Shown here in pieces: positions 9,246-18,583 of a DNA stretch of 64,000 nucleotides. The stretch covers positions 1 to 64,000 of the forward strand of contig NZ_JAEQMY010000012.1 of the NCBI RefSeq assembly GCF_016743775.1. Direction: 5' to 3'. The notes under the pieces were generated by a model. The model was not told the DNA's origin. It saw only the letters and a list, made by a program, of their open reading frames with translations, and ran no database searches. A program made the position numbers and the translations under genes. Source of the stretch: Microvirga aerilata. Its GTDB lineage: Bacteria > Pseudomonadota > Alphaproteobacteria > Rhizobiales > Beijerinckiaceae. How positions within the stretch are numbered: the first letter of the stretch is position 1; each line of letters starts with the position of its first letter.

Positions 9246-9395
9246 TCCGAAGACCTAACAGAACGTAACAAATTCGGCCATCCCTAACCTCCTAAACTAT
9301 TGATAGATAATGGCTTAGACCTTGATGTTCGCCTTCGTTATGCTCAAGCCATAACGGTGCATAACACGACATCTCCGTTACCCTGATGTTACCCC
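9226..9395 (+). other. att core plus integrase-leader-like sequence, copy A
   Basis: The 20-mer cccccagatccacaatctgg at 9226-9245 recurs with one mismatch at 31212-31231. In both places a near-identical leader (containing tccgttaccc and ending gttacccc) follows, 148 bases later here and 147 bases later at the second site. At the second site this leader directly precedes a tyrosine integrase gene. Here no integrase follows; 9396-9627 is non-coding. The best reading is the left end of an integrated element whose integrase has been lost. Confidence 0.65.
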
Positions 9396-9627
9396 AGTGG
9401 CACCCACAACCCTCTTTGAGTGAGCCCCTTACCCTCGCGGCCATGGATCGGATTCTCGGGTGAACCTGTCCGAATGCTGGACCACGGCCGGACACGAACT
9501 CCGGCCAGAGGCGCTCCCCGAAACGGGAGCGAAGCATGTTGAGAGTGGCCGAGCGAATCGGCTGAACCTGATTTGCGGCCGGAAGCCTATTCTGTAGCCT
9601 CAACTGGCTCATGGCCATTGCTTCCGC

Positions 9628-11319
9628 TTAGGCAGCCGCATTGGCCTCACGGTGTCGTGCCAGGAGACCGCGACCGACAACATGGGCCTGTATTTCGGCA
9701 GCGCCCTCGAAGATGTTCAGAATTCGGGCGTCGCAGAGAACGCGGCTTATTTCGTATTCCAAGGCATAGCCGTTGCCTCCGTGGATCTGGAGGCCTGCGT
9801 CCGCGTTGCTCCAAGCCACCCGGGCGGCCAACAGCTTCGCCATTCCCGCTTGGACATCGCAACGGCGGCCGCTGTCCTTCTCCCGCGCGGCAAAGTAGGT
9901 GAGTTCGCGCGCCATTATGGTCTCGACCGCCATCAGCGCGAGTTTGTCGGAAACCCGCGGGAACTGGATGATAGGTTTCCCGAATTGAGCACGTTCGAGT
10001 GCATAGCGCATTCCGAGGTCGAGAGCCTTCCATGCAACTCCGACAGCACGGGCTGCGGTCTGGATGCGTGCACCCTCAAAGGTCTGCATCAGCTGCTTGA
10101 AGCCCTGCCCTTCCCCTCCTCCAAGAAGGGCCTCCGCCCCCAGTGCGAACCCGTCAAACGCAATCTCGTATTCCTTCATTCCGCGATAGCCGAGGACCTC
10201 GATCTCACTTCCCGACATAGTCTCGATCGGAAAGGGATCGATGTCCGTGCCGCGCGGCTTCGGTCCCAGAAACACCGACAGACCACCATGCCCAGGCTTC
10301 GAAGGATCCGTTCTCGCAAGGATCGTCATCAGATCGCTGCGTGACGCATGGGTGATCCAGGTCTTGTTGCCGTCAATCCGCCAGCCGGTTGATGTAGGCG
10401 TAGCGCGGGTGCGAAGGCTCGCCAGATCAGAACCGGCGTTCGGCTCGGTAAAGACGGCAGTTGGCAGGACCTCGCCTGAAGCGATCAGCGGGAGCCAACG
10501 GGCCTTCTGCTCCGGCGTTCCAGCACTGGCGATGAGATCGCCCGCGATCTCCGAGCGCGTGCCGAGCGATCCTGCAGCAATCCAAGCTCGGCTCAGTTCC
10601 TCGGTCACAACGCACATGGCAAGCTTTCCGAGGCCGAGGCCTCCATACTCCGTACCGATGCAGATACCGAACACCCCGAGCTCAGACATTTCGGCGATGA
10701 CTTCATCCGGAACCAGAGCATCGGCAAGATGCCAAGCATGCGCCTGCGGGGCGATCCTCTCCGCGGCGAAGCGGCGAAACTGATCCCGAATCATGTCCAG
10801 AGTGTCGTCACCGGGCGTCTCGTCAGGGCGATGCCCCGCGCGCAGCTCGGCCGTTAATGCAGCACGGTTGGCGGCCACATTGCCGGAGGCCAGGAAGACC
10901 GCGACCGCGGGATCGGATTGGAGGGCCGTCGCATCAGCGGCAAGCCCGAGTTCGCCCGGCCGCACGATCTCGTTCGGGCTCATCGGCAGGCCGCCAACCA
11001 ACTGCCCGAGGTACTCGCCGAAGCCAATCATGACAATCAGTGCCTCAGTCTGTCCGAGCGTCGCCGAATTCTTGAGGCTATTTGCCCAGGATGCCGTCTG
11101 GGCCAGCGTCTCTACGGTGGTGGCGATCCATGCAAGCCCATGCAGACGGCGCTGTTCCCGGTTAAGGGTCTGAGGATCGACGCGGCCATTCTGATCTATG
11201 AGATTCTGAGCGACAATCCGCTCGGCGGCGGTGCAGTACCGGCGGGCAGCGGCCGCCGCGCTGACTGCAAGATCCACGACGGTATCGTGGGTGAGCGGGT
11301 GAATCGCGTGGATGTGCAT
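9628..11319 (-). CDS. mcd: (2S)-methylsuccinyl-CoA dehydrogenase-like flavoprotein
   Basis: The 563-residue protein has the long N-terminal extension (about 150 residues, with [13 protein letters not shown] and [16 protein letters not shown]) that sets methylsuccinyl-CoA dehydrogenases of the ethylmalonyl-CoA pathway apart from ordinary acyl-CoA dehydrogenases of about 380 residues. The dehydrogenase part shows [22 protein letters not shown] and IFEGAAEIQ, the last with the usual catalytic Glu. It would oxidise methylsuccinyl-CoA to mesaconyl-C1-CoA using FAD, passing electrons to ETF. It is the last gene of the mct-hydratase-mcd set. A housekeeping mcd may exist elsewhere in the genome, making this a paralogue dedicated to catabolism. 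Confidence 0.75.
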   Translation of the reverse strand: MHIHAIHPLTHDTVVDLAVSAAAAARRYCTAAERIVAQNLIDQNGRVDPQTLNREQRRLHGLAWIATTVETLAQTASWANSLKNSATLGQTEALIVMIGFGEYLGQLVGGLPMSPNEIVRPGELGLAADATALQSDPAVAVFLASGNVAANRAALTAELRAGHRPDETPGDDTLDMIRDQFRRFAAERIAPQAHAWHLADALVPDEVIAEMSELGVFGICIGTEYGGLGLGKLAMCVVTEELSRAWIAAGSLGTRSEIAGDLIASAGTPEQKARWLPLIASGEVLPTAVFTEPNAGSDLASLRTRATPTSTGWRIDGNKTWITHASRSDLMTILARTDPSKPGHGGLSVFLGPKPRGTDIDPFPIETMSGSEIEVLGYRGMKEYEIAFDGFALGAEALLGGGEGQGFKQLMQTFEGARIQTAARAVGVAWKALDLGMRYALERAQFGKPIIQFPRVSDKLALMAVETIMARELTYFAAREKDSGRRCDVQAGMAKLLAARVAWSNADAGLQIHGGNGYALEYEISRVLCDARILNIFEGAAEIQAHVVGRGLLARHREANAAA

Positions 11320-11340
11320 AGGTTTCTCTCGTTTGCCTGA

Positions 11341-12183
11341 TCAGAAGGCAGCCTTGGCCTTCATGGCGATGGCGCCGTCGCAGCGGTCGGCGAAAAGGTC
11401 GTAGCCGTCATCGACCTCCTCCTTCCGCAGGCGCACCGGCTGACCGACAAAAAGCGGAGCCTGCCCATTGAAGCTGAATGAGCGCATGGGACGCTCTTCG
11501 CCCTGATAGGCCAGCAGGCACAGTTTCAAAGCTGTAAACGGTCCCTGCACGACAAGGTCGGGATAGAACTCGATGTCCCGTGCGTAGGATTGATCGTAAT
11601 GGATGCGATGGGCATTGAATGTGACAGCAGAGAACCGGAAAAGCTCGACGGTATTTGGCTGCCACACGTTGCCTTCCAAGGGTGTTGATGCAGGAATGAC
11701 CGGAGGTGAGCCCCCGGCCTGCCTGTACACGATTGTCTGGGATTCGATGAGACACGTACGAACCTCTTGCTCGATCCGCCTTTCAACTTCGACGAAGACG
11801 AGTTCGCCGGACCGCCCCGTCCGGTGCGTGACATCACGGATCCTCGTGACGCAGGAGGCCACTGCGCCAACTTTCAGCGCCGACAGAAATTCCGTCCGCC
11901 CCCCCGCGAACATGCGCCTGGGCAGGGTAACGGGGGGCATGAAACCGCCGCGTCGATGGTGTCCATCCTCGCCAAGGTCATGGGTGGCTACGGCGGGAAG
12001 AAAGTATGCCCAGTGCATCATCGGCGGCACCGTCGCAAAGAGTTCATCTGCACGCCGTCCCGCGGCAACAGCGAAGCGCGCCAGACTGGCGGCGTCTGTC
12101 TGTTGCACAGCACTCTGGCTGCTGCCGATATAGCTCCGATATTCCTCGATCATGCTGTCGGTAATCAGACGCTCCGCTGACAT
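11341..12183 (-). CDS. HTD2/MaoC-type acyl-CoA hydratase, probably mesaconyl-C4-CoA hydratase
   Basis: The 280-residue protein belongs to the double-hotdog HTD2-like hydratase family: an N-terminal FAS1-type dehydratase half (PPMMHWAYFLPAV, PRRMFAGGRTEF) and a C-terminal half with FNAHRIHYDQSYA, which holds the family's catalytic His/Asp region. Mesaconyl-C4-CoA hydratase and itaconyl-CoA hydratase are members, and both yield citramalyl-CoA. The gene sits between an mct homologue and an mcd homologue with gaps of only about 20 bases, so mesaconyl-C4-CoA is the most likely substrate. The start is supported by GAGGAG upstream. Itaconyl-CoA is the main alternative substrate. Confidence 0.7.
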   Translation of the reverse strand: MSAERLITDSMIEEYRSYIGSSQSAVQQTDAASLARFAVAAGRRADELFATVPPMMHWAYFLPAVATHDLGEDGHHRRGGFMPPVTLPRRMFAGGRTEFLSALKVGAVASCVTRIRDVTHRTGRSGELVFVEVERRIEQEVRTCLIESQTIVYRQAGGSPPVIPASTPLEGNVWQPNTVELFRFSAVTFNAHRIHYDQSYARDIEFYPDLVVQGPFTALKLCLLAYQGEERPMRSFSFNGQAPLFVGQPVRLRKEEVDDGYDLFADRCDGAIAMKAKAAF

Positions 12184-12206
12184 CTCGCTGATCTCCTCAT
12201 CCAGCC

Positions 12207-13430
12207 CTACTCTGCTGGACCGGCGACAATTCTGCGGTCGTGAAGATCCGCGATCTCGCCATCGGTGAGCCGCAGAACTTCGGCGAGGACCTGTTCGGTA
12301 TGCTCGCCGAGCCGCGGTGCGCAGGCTGGGGCTTGACGGCTGTGGCCAGTCATGGTCGCCGCATATCCCGGCGTCAGGTAACGGTGACCGCTCGGATGCT
12401 CGACCTCCGAAAACACCGGATTGCGCGGAGAGAGGCGCTCGTCCTGTTCAAGGGCGGCCTTGAGCGTGCGGTAAGGTCCCCAGCAGACACCCGCGGCATC
12501 AAAGCCGCTTGTAAGCTCGTTGGAATCTCTGCGGGCGACGGCTGCGGCCACGATGGGGTTCAGCCTGCCGCGGTGCTCGAAGCGCAGTCCTTCATCCACT
12601 GCGAAGGACAGCCCCAGTTCGGCTTCCAAGCTGGAAATCTGCTCCTGGATATCTAACGCACGGACAAGTCCCTTCCACTGCTTGGCGGTGATCGCGACAA
12701 TCATCAGGCGGCGGCCATCGCGGGTGATGAAATCGCGTCCAAAAGCGCCGAAAATATCGTTGTCCGTGCGGGGCCGATCGCTCCCTCCGATGAGGACCTC
12801 GGCAACTTGGCCGAGGTTGCCGAGTGTTGCCATTGCGACATCCCCGAGCGGTACGCGCACCTCCTCGCCCTGACCGGTCTCCCGCCGCCGCCGCTCTGCG
12901 GCCAGCAGAGAGAAGGCCGCGTATGCTCCTGTGAGCAGGTCCCAGGCCGGAAGGACATGGTTGACCGGCCCCTTCAGGGACGAGGGGCCGGTCATAGCCG
13001 GTACGCCGATTGCGCAATTAACTGTATAATCCAGTGCGGGCGTCCCATCCGGCCATCCCATAACCCTTACCGTGATCAGGTCCGGGCGGGTCATTCGCAG
13101 CTGATCATGGGATAGAAAGCCATCGACCGGGTAGTTAGTCAGGAAAATGCCGCCGTTCTCCCCGGGTGCGGTCGCCAGGCGCACGGCGAGCTCGCGCCCT
13201 TCAGGACGCGTCAGATCGAGTGCAATAGACTTCTTCCCCTTGTTGAGGCCCTCCCAATAGAGGCTCGGTCCACCCGGGATGCGGGGCCAGCGATGAATGT
13301 CGGGACCGCCGCCGATCTGATCAAACCGGATCACCTCCGCTCCGAGCTGGGCCAAGTGAAGACCGCACGAGGGTGCCGCGATGAAGGATGCTCCTTCGAC
13401 GACACGCAGGGTTTTAAGGTGATCGTACAT
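12207..13430 (-). CDS. mct: Mesaconyl-CoA C1-C4 CoA transferase-like (class III)
   Basis: A class III (CaiB/BaiF) CoA transferase of 407 residues from the preferred start. Its N-terminus LRVVEGASFIAAP and the blocks LAQLGAEVIRFDQIGGG, GLNKGKKSIALDL, VNHVLPAWDLLTG and APRLGEHTEQVL closely resemble the Chloroflexus enzyme, as I recall it, that moves CoA within mesaconate from C1 to C4. The conserved Asp in AWD is the expected acyl-anhydride residue. An in-frame start at 13487 with GAGAGG upstream is possible; 13430 fits the family N-terminus. It is first in the three-gene CoA module. Transfer of CoA to free mesaconate or itaconate is an alternative role. Confidence 0.75.
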   Translation of the reverse strand: MYDHLKTLRVVEGASFIAAPSCGLHLAQLGAEVIRFDQIGGGPDIHRWPRIPGGPSLYWEGLNKGKKSIALDLTRPEGRELAVRLATAPGENGGIFLTNYPVDGFLSHDQLRMTRPDLITVRVMGWPDGTPALDYTVNCAIGVPAMTGPSSLKGPVNHVLPAWDLLTGAYAAFSLLAAERRRRETGQGEEVRVPLGDVAMATLGNLGQVAEVLIGGSDRPRTDNDIFGAFGRDFITRDGRRLMIVAITAKQWKGLVRALDIQEQISSLEAELGLSFAVDEGLRFEHRGRLNPIVAAAVARRDSNELTSGFDAAGVCWGPYRTLKAALEQDERLSPRNPVFSEVEHPSGHRYLTPGYAATMTGHSRQAPACAPRLGEHTEQVLAEVLRLTDGEIADLHDRRIVAGPAE

Positions 13431-13526
13431 CGCTTTGAACAGAGCCCTCCTGACAGTTCTTGAAGTGCATTGGTAGCCATTATTCACAGCCTCTCACCGT
13501 CACGAGAGAGCGCTTGGAAGTGGAAC

Positions 13527-14600
13527 TCAGGCAGGCTCAGCCTGGAGTGGTGTAATCCCCTCTGGGCGCACCGCAACTTGAACTTTTTGTCCTGCAGGCA
13601 GGTTCTGCCCTGATGTCGCGGATGCGGTCACAACCTGTCCGTCCACAAGTCTCAGCTGATAATCCGTGTAGACGCCGCGGTAGACCACCCGCTCCAGAAC
13701 CGCATCAAACGTGATGTCCTCAGGACTCGGGTGGCCGTTAATACGCAGGTCCTCTCCGCGGATCGCAACGGCGGGCGGATGGGCGAATTTTGATGGGAGT
13801 TCTGGAAGGGCAACGCGGAACGCCGAGCATTCGAAAATGCTGCTTCTGCCCTGTCCAACCAGTTTTCCCTCAACAACGTTGCTGCCACGGAAGAAGGTTG
13901 CAACGAACTTTGTTCTTGGATGGCGGAACAGCGCGTGCGGCTCATCGACTTGGACAAGGTGTCCCCAGTTCAGCACCGCCACCCTGTCGCTCATTGTCAG
14001 AGCCTCCTCCTGGTCATGGGTCACGTAGACGAAAGCCGTGCCGGTTACCCTCTGGATGTCCTTCAACTGCGCCTGCATCTCGCGGCGGATCTTTTCATCC
14101 AGTGCTGAGAGCGGCTCATCGAGGAGAAGGAGCCGCGGCCGGGGGGCCAAGGCACGCGCGATGGCAACACGCTGCTGCTCACCTCCCGAAAGCCGCGTCA
14201 CTGGCCGCTCCTCAAAACCGGGCAAGCTCACCAGGTCGAGAAGCTCGGAAACCCGTTTGCGCACGGCCTCCCGGTCAAGTTTTCGACGGCGCAGGCCATA
14301 GGCGATGTTCTGGGCCACAGTCATGTGAGGGAAGTTGGCGTACTGCTGAAACACCATTCCGAGGTCGCGGCGCCACGGCGGAAGGTCAGTGACGTCCTGG
14401 CCGTTGATGAGAATGCGACCGCTGTCGGGATGCTCAAGCCCTGCGATCATGCGGAGGATCGTCGACTTTCCGGACCCGCTCGGCCCGAGCATCGTAAAGA
14501 ACTCTCCGTTTGCAACCTGGAGGTCGACACCCGCAGCCGTGACCTGCTTTCCAAACTGCTTCCGGACGGCGTGAACATGGAGAAGAGGAGAAGGGCTCAT
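13527..14600 (-). CDS. ABC importer ATPase, polyamine/spermidine type
   Basis: The 357-residue ATPase is of the PotA/FbpC class: Walker A GPSGSGKST, signature LSGGEQQRV, Walker B LLLLDEPLSALD and the switch His in VTHDQEEAL, followed by a C-terminal TOBE-like region (from about 240) that normally handles regulation. It powers uptake by the two permeases and the binding protein encoded upstream. In transcription order the operon is binding protein, permease, permease, pyroglutamyl peptidase, ATPase. Polyamine-type transporters also carry other organic amines and acids, so the substrate is open. Confidence 0.88.
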   Translation of the reverse strand: MSPSPLLHVHAVRKQFGKQVTAAGVDLQVANGEFFTMLGPSGSGKSTILRMIAGLEHPDSGRILINGQDVTDLPPWRRDLGMVFQQYANFPHMTVAQNIAYGLRRRKLDREAVRKRVSELLDLVSLPGFEERPVTRLSGGEQQRVAIARALAPRPRLLLLDEPLSALDEKIRREMQAQLKDIQRVTGTAFVYVTHDQEEALTMSDRVAVLNWGHLVQVDEPHALFRHPRTKFVATFFRGSNVVEGKLVGQGRSSIFECSAFRVALPELPSKFAHPPAVAIRGEDLRINGHPSPEDITFDAVLERVVYRGVYTDYQLRLVDGQVVTASATSGQNLPAGQKVQVAVRPEGITPLQAEPA

Positions 14601-14618
14601 TTGGTCCTGCTTGGGCAG

Positions 14619-15278
14619 TCAGCCTTGTTCAAGGGAGAGGGCCAGCGTCGTGCGAATGGCGTCAAGCATCATGTCCAGGCTCATCGACGCGAGATCCGCC
14701 CGCTGGTGCAGTTCAAGGCGCCCTTCGTTGCTGAGGTCGTTCAGGAGCTCGGCGACCTGCTGCGGAAGATACGGCACGTGAATGAAGCCGCAGCGCGTGC
14801 CGATCCCAAGCTGCTCGCAGGCCCCAAGGGCCCGATAGAGGGTCGCATTGCACAGAAATGTTCCCGCCGTGTCAGACGTCCTTGCCGGAATGCCCTTCTC
14901 GCGCAGCGAGGCGATGATCTGGCCTACGGGCAGGGTCACAGCCCGAGCAACCGGCCCCTCCTGATCGACGCTCTCATCCAAGGGGCGCTGCCCATCATTG
15001 TCAGGCATCTCGAAGCTGACCCGGTTGACGGCCACCCTTTCAAGCCGGATGACCGGCTCACCGGGCCAGAGGCCGGTCGAGACGACAAGGGCCGGACGAT
15101 GCTCCAAAATCGCGTCTTCCAGGGGCTGTCGTGCTGCGCCAAGGGAGACCGGAAGCAGCATGCCCCGAACGGTGCAGCCGCCGATCTGGGTTCTATCGAG
15201 AGCTCGAACGACCTCGGCGGAGGGATTGAGCTGACGCCCTCCATAGGGTTGAAATCCGGTCAGAAGAATCTCAGGCAT
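14619..15278 (-). CDS. pcp: Pyroglutamyl-peptidase I (peptidase C15)
   Basis: About 219 residues, the normal length for this cytoplasmic cysteine peptidase, which removes N-terminal pyroglutamate (5-oxoproline) from peptides. All catalytic positions are visible: Glu in RLERVAVNRVSFEMPDNDG, Cys in AGTFLCNATLY and His in GFIHVPYLP. The N-terminus PEILLTGFQPYGG is diagnostic. Start at 15278 was chosen because GGGAAG lies six bases upstream; the Met at 15296 has none. It sits inside an ABC importer operon, between a permease and the ATPase, which suggests that the imported substrate is a pyroglutamyl or similar lactam compound. Confidence 0.9.
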   Translation of the reverse strand: MPEILLTGFQPYGGRQLNPSAEVVRALDRTQIGGCTVRGMLLPVSLGAARQPLEDAILEHRPALVVSTGLWPGEPVIRLERVAVNRVSFEMPDNDGQRPLDESVDQEGPVARAVTLPVGQIIASLREKGIPARTSDTAGTFLCNATLYRALGACEQLGIGTRCGFIHVPYLPQQVAELLNDLSNEGRLELHQRADLASMSLDMMLDAIRTTLALSLEQG

Positions 15279-15296
15279 GGTCTGCTTCCCATTCAT

Positions 15297-16070
15297 TTAG
15301 GTTGCGGGTTGCTGCTTGCGGCCGAGCGCGACGAGCACCAGGATTAGCAGGAGCGTGACTGCGATGATGAGGCTCATTAGGGCGTACATATTCGGGGTGA
15401 GGCCGACCTGCTGATACCGGGACCAGATGAACGTCTGGATGGTATTGTTGCCCCCCTGCACGACCGCCGTGCGGATGGTCTCATTGAACGACAGGATCAC
15501 CGAGAACGTCGCCGCGCCACTAATGCCAGGCGCGATTTGCGGGAGCTCGATCTCGCGGAAGGCCTGCGCCCGGTTGGCTCCGCACGTGTAGGCCGCCTCC
15601 AAGTACAGCGTATCGAATCCTGACATCACGGTCAGTATGATCAAGAAGGCGAATGGCAAAGCCCAGAGAGTCTGAACCACAGCCATCGTCAGAAGAGAGG
15701 GATCAATCCCCGTCAGGTTGAAAAACAGACTGGTCGAAACTCCCATGCTGACGCCCGGGATGAAGAGCGGCAGCAAAATCACTGTGATAATAAGACGGGG
15801 AATACCGAAGGACCTGACGGCCTGGGCCGCAGCCAGAGCAAGCAACGGAGCGGCTACTCCAACGATGGCTGCGAGAATAATGGAATTCATCAACGCTCCG
15901 ACCAGCGTTGGGTCGGAATGGATCGTCCCGAAGTTCTGCAGTGTCAGCTGCCCGGTCGCGGGATCCTGGATTGCCAGAAGAAGCGGCGGGAACAGCGGCG
16001 CATACAGGAACAGAAGAACGCCCGCGAGGCACAGCCAGACCAGAATGCGCGTCCACGGCTTCATCATCAA
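15297..16070 (-). CDS. ABC importer permease, PotC type
   Basis: A 257-residue inner-membrane protein with about six hydrophobic segments. It carries the cytoplasmic loop motif of binding-protein-dependent permeases (EAAYTCGANRAQAFREIELPQI), which docks on the ATPase. Its start overlaps the stop of the upstream permease gene by four bases (ATGA), so the two are coupled. It forms the transmembrane channel with the second permease of this operon. Substrate unknown; polyamine-type family. Confidence 0.88.
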   Translation of the reverse strand: MMMKPWTRILVWLCLAGVLLFLYAPLFPPLLLAIQDPATGQLTLQNFGTIHSDPTLVGALMNSIILAAIVGVAAPLLALAAAQAVRSFGIPRLIITVILLPLFIPGVSMGVSTSLFFNLTGIDPSLLTMAVVQTLWALPFAFLIILTVMSGFDTLYLEAAYTCGANRAQAFREIELPQIAPGISGAATFSVILSFNETIRTAVVQGGNNTIQTFIWSRYQQVGLTPNMYALMSLIIAVTLLLILVLVALGRKQQPAT

Positions 16071-16942
16071 CGCCCCAGCATCTTGCCCAGGAAGAGCCGC
16101 AGATCAAAGAACCGCAGCCATAGGAGGAGCAGGAGCAGCATGCAGCCGACCACGACGGTCGACATGGCGGCTGCCATCGGATAGTTCAGAACGTCCAGGG
16201 AACTCGTGATGGCATTGCCCATGAGTTGGTAGCCAACCCCGCCAAGGATCTGCGAAACCGCCACCTCACCGAAGGCACCAACGAAGCCGAAGATTGCGGC
16301 GGCAAACACACCAGGCAGCGAAAGCGGCAGGACAACCTTCAGAAAGGTACCCAGCGGGGGCTCCCCCAGCATCCAGCTTGCCTCGATGAGCCGTCTGTCA
16401 ATGGCGCTGAGTGACAGCCAGATCGGATAGACCATGAAGGGCATGTAGGCCGCCACAAGCCCGAGGTAGACGGCGAAGTCGCTGAACAGCAGCCAGTCAA
16501 TGGGATGACTCGTGAGGCCTGCCCATTGCAGAAACTGATTGAGGGGTCCAGTTCGCCCGAGGAGATAGGCCCACGAGAAGGTCCGGATCACGTAATTCAC
16601 GAGAAACGGGACCGACAGAAGAAAGAGAAAGATCCGTGTCCGGCTTGGTGGAAGCTTGAAGGTGATCAGATACGCAACAAGATAGGCGGACGCCAACATT
16701 AAGAGCGTTGAGCTGGTCGCGACCCAAAAGCTTCGCTGAAGGACAGAAAAGCGCGCGCCGTCGAAGAACAGCGCATATGAGGCCAGGCTGAAGCCTGGCC
16801 TCATGCCAATCATCTGGCGCTCCCAGAAGCTGATGATCAGCGTCAGGACCAAGGGCACCACGATGGCAAGAGCGCAAAGGAGAACAGGTACTCCAAGCAG
16901 AACCGCCGCCCCTAGGTCCCGACGCTTCACAGCAGCGCTCAT
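16067..16942 (-). CDS. ABC importer permease, PotB type
   Basis: About 291 residues with six predicted membrane spans (the first near LGVPVLLCALAIVVPLVLTL) and the permease loop RLIEASWMLGEPPLGTFLKV. It pairs with the downstream PotC-type permease. The start at 16942 (MSAAVKRRDLG) avoids overlap with the binding-protein gene, which ends at 16966; an in-frame Met at 16990 is possible. It is part of the polyamine-type importer operon. Confidence 0.86.
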   Translation of the reverse strand: MSAAVKRRDLGAAVLLGVPVLLCALAIVVPLVLTLIISFWERQMIGMRPGFSLASYALFFDGARFSVLQRSFWVATSSTLLMLASAYLVAYLITFKLPPSRTRIFLFLLSVPFLVNYVIRTFSWAYLLGRTGPLNQFLQWAGLTSHPIDWLLFSDFAVYLGLVAAYMPFMVYPIWLSLSAIDRRLIEASWMLGEPPLGTFLKVVLPLSLPGVFAAAIFGFVGAFGEVAVSQILGGVGYQLMGNAITSSLDVLNYPMAAAMSTVVVGCMLLLLLLWLRFFDLRLFLGKMLGR

Positions 16943-16965
16943 GGAAACACCCCGGAATATCGTGG

Positions 16966-18132
16966 TTACGCGGCTTTGAAGCGCTGCCACTCTTCCTCAT
17001 AAGCCTCAATGTTCGAGGGCCAACGAGCCTGCCAGGTTCCTCCGGACTGGAACTTGGTCTTCACGCCCGCATCAATGTCGGCGATCTTTTTGGCCGTGAC
17101 AGGATCAAACTTGCCGGACTTAGAGGCAAACTCGGGAGCCGCCGGGTTTGTCATGTATCCGCGAAGATTGGTAATCACCGCACCGTATTCCGGGCTCAGC
17201 ATAAAGTCGAGAAGCTGGTAGGAGGCCTCAAGCTTCTCTGGTGAGCGGTTACCCGCGACAAGGTAGGCTGCCATGGCCCACAGCAGGAATCCCTCCTTCG
17301 GAGACGCGTAAACGGCATTGACGCCCTTGGCCTTAGCGGCAAAAACCATCGGTTCCCAGCAGTCCATGACGTAGACCTCCTGGTTCACGAGGAGGTTGAC
17401 GGCCTGCTCGAAGCTGGACCAGACAACGCGGAATTGCCCCTCCTTCTTCTTCTGGATCAGGAAATCGACAACCTTCTTGATCTCCTCCTTGGTCATGTTG
17501 GAAGGATCTTTGATGTCAACCAATCCAGCGGCCTTAAGGTACAGCGCGGTTTTTTGACCTGCCGTTGTGTAGTTGTCCTCAAGTGCGACATAGCCACGAA
17601 ACTTGGGATCGAACAGTGCTCCATAGGAGTTCAGCTCGCCGCCGGTCTTCTCTGGCAGATAGGCGAAGGAGTCTCCCTGAAGAATGGTTGGAACACCATA
17701 TACCTTGCCGTCATAGCCGATGAAGTCGAAGCCTTTGGACCCTGGCTTGAAATACGATGCTATGTACTCGTTGTTCTGCCAGTTCTTAAGCCGGCTTGTA
17801 TCAAGTGGGAGGATCAGTTTGTTCTCGACCAATGGCTTTTGCATGCCGCCGACAATGTTGATGATGTCGTAAGTTTGCCGTCCCCCGCCGGCGATCAACT
17901 GGTTCAACACAGCCGATGGACCATTGCCAATTGAGACGAGGTTGACCTTGTTTCCAGTGGCCTTCTCGTAGCCGGACCAGTCGCCGTTTGGATCGCCAAC
18001 ACCAATGTCTGCCAGCGTGACCGTTTGCCCGACAGCGAAAGCTGCGCTGGGGCGGAGCGCGAGCGCTCCGGCGCCGACAGCGGCACCTGCCAGAAGAGTA
18101 CGGCGGTTAAACTGCTTCAGTTCATTGCTCAT
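16966..18132 (-). CDS. Periplasmic binding protein of polyamine-type ABC importer (Tat signal)
   Basis: About 388 residues. The N-terminus has a twin-arginine-like signal (NRRTLLAGAAVGAGALAL followed by an AFA cleavage region), and the body resembles PotD-like extracellular solute-binding proteins (ADIGVGDPNGDWSGYEKATG near the start). It should capture the substrate in the periplasm and hand it to the permeases. Start 18132 is supported by GAGGGAG upstream and by the position of the signal. It is the first gene of the operon, so the promoter should lie in 18133-18307, where no motif is clear enough to report. Confidence 0.86.
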   Translation of the reverse strand: MSNELKQFNRRTLLAGAAVGAGALALRPSAAFAVGQTVTLADIGVGDPNGDWSGYEKATGNKVNLVSIGNGPSAVLNQLIAGGGRQTYDIINIVGGMQKPLVENKLILPLDTSRLKNWQNNEYIASYFKPGSKGFDFIGYDGKVYGVPTILQGDSFAYLPEKTGGELNSYGALFDPKFRGYVALEDNYTTAGQKTALYLKAAGLVDIKDPSNMTKEEIKKVVDFLIQKKKEGQFRVVWSSFEQAVNLLVNQEVYVMDCWEPMVFAAKAKGVNAVYASPKEGFLLWAMAAYLVAGNRSPEKLEASYQLLDFMLSPEYGAVITNLRGYMTNPAAPEFASKSGKFDPVTAKKIADIDAGVKTKFQSGGTWQARWPSNIEAYEEEWQRFKAA

Positions 18133-18307
18133 ACTTCGCTCCCTCACCGACCAGCGTCCGTGGCCTTGCAGCGGATGATGACAAACTACCGATAACTTGT
18201 CGAGAAATCGGTACAAGGCTTCTCTTCTGGACACCGGATGCCCAAGAATTAAGCGTACAGTACTCATCAAGCCAGTTCTCGCGCGCAAAAAGGAGCCCTT
18301 TGCTGTT

Positions 18308-18583
18308 CTACAAAGAAGCGGCCGCTCTCGCCGCCTGGTCATAGTACCCGGAGAGCGTCCGCATCTGCCCCGCGATCCGCGAGAGCATGGCCTCGTCGAG
18401 CTCCAAGGAGGCGACAGGCTCGACCAGAAGCGCCTCCCGGATGGCCTTGTACTTCTCGCATGCCTTCGTGCCGGCGGCCGTCGATGAAACCAGCTTTTCC
18501 TTGCCCTTTTATGGCGGCTGATCAGCTAAGGCGCTCCAGCTTCTTGATGGAGTAGCTGACGAATCCGTCGGGGATCCGGCGGG
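18308..18583 (-). pseudogene. MarR-family regulator, C-terminal remnant
   Basis: Two pieces of a MarR regulator lie in different frames: the recognition-helix end (RRIPDGFVSYSIKKLERL), followed by an in-frame stop, and the wing plus C-terminal helix (KEKLVSSTAAGTKACEKY and on to GYYDQAARAAAS). A frameshift separates them and the N-terminal half is missing. It lies just upstream of the polyamine-type importer operon, so it may once have regulated that operon. It cannot make a working protein. Confidence 0.7.

Noticed and set aside
9396-9627. Possible integrase remnant after att copy A
   Set aside because: All frames were read; none shows integrase motifs or similarity to the 31400 product, so only the leader and att core are claimed.
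14325-15347. 340-codon plus-strand frame across the ATPase and pcp genes
   Set aside because: Both minus-strand genes have full catalytic motifs; the plus frame is antisense shadow.
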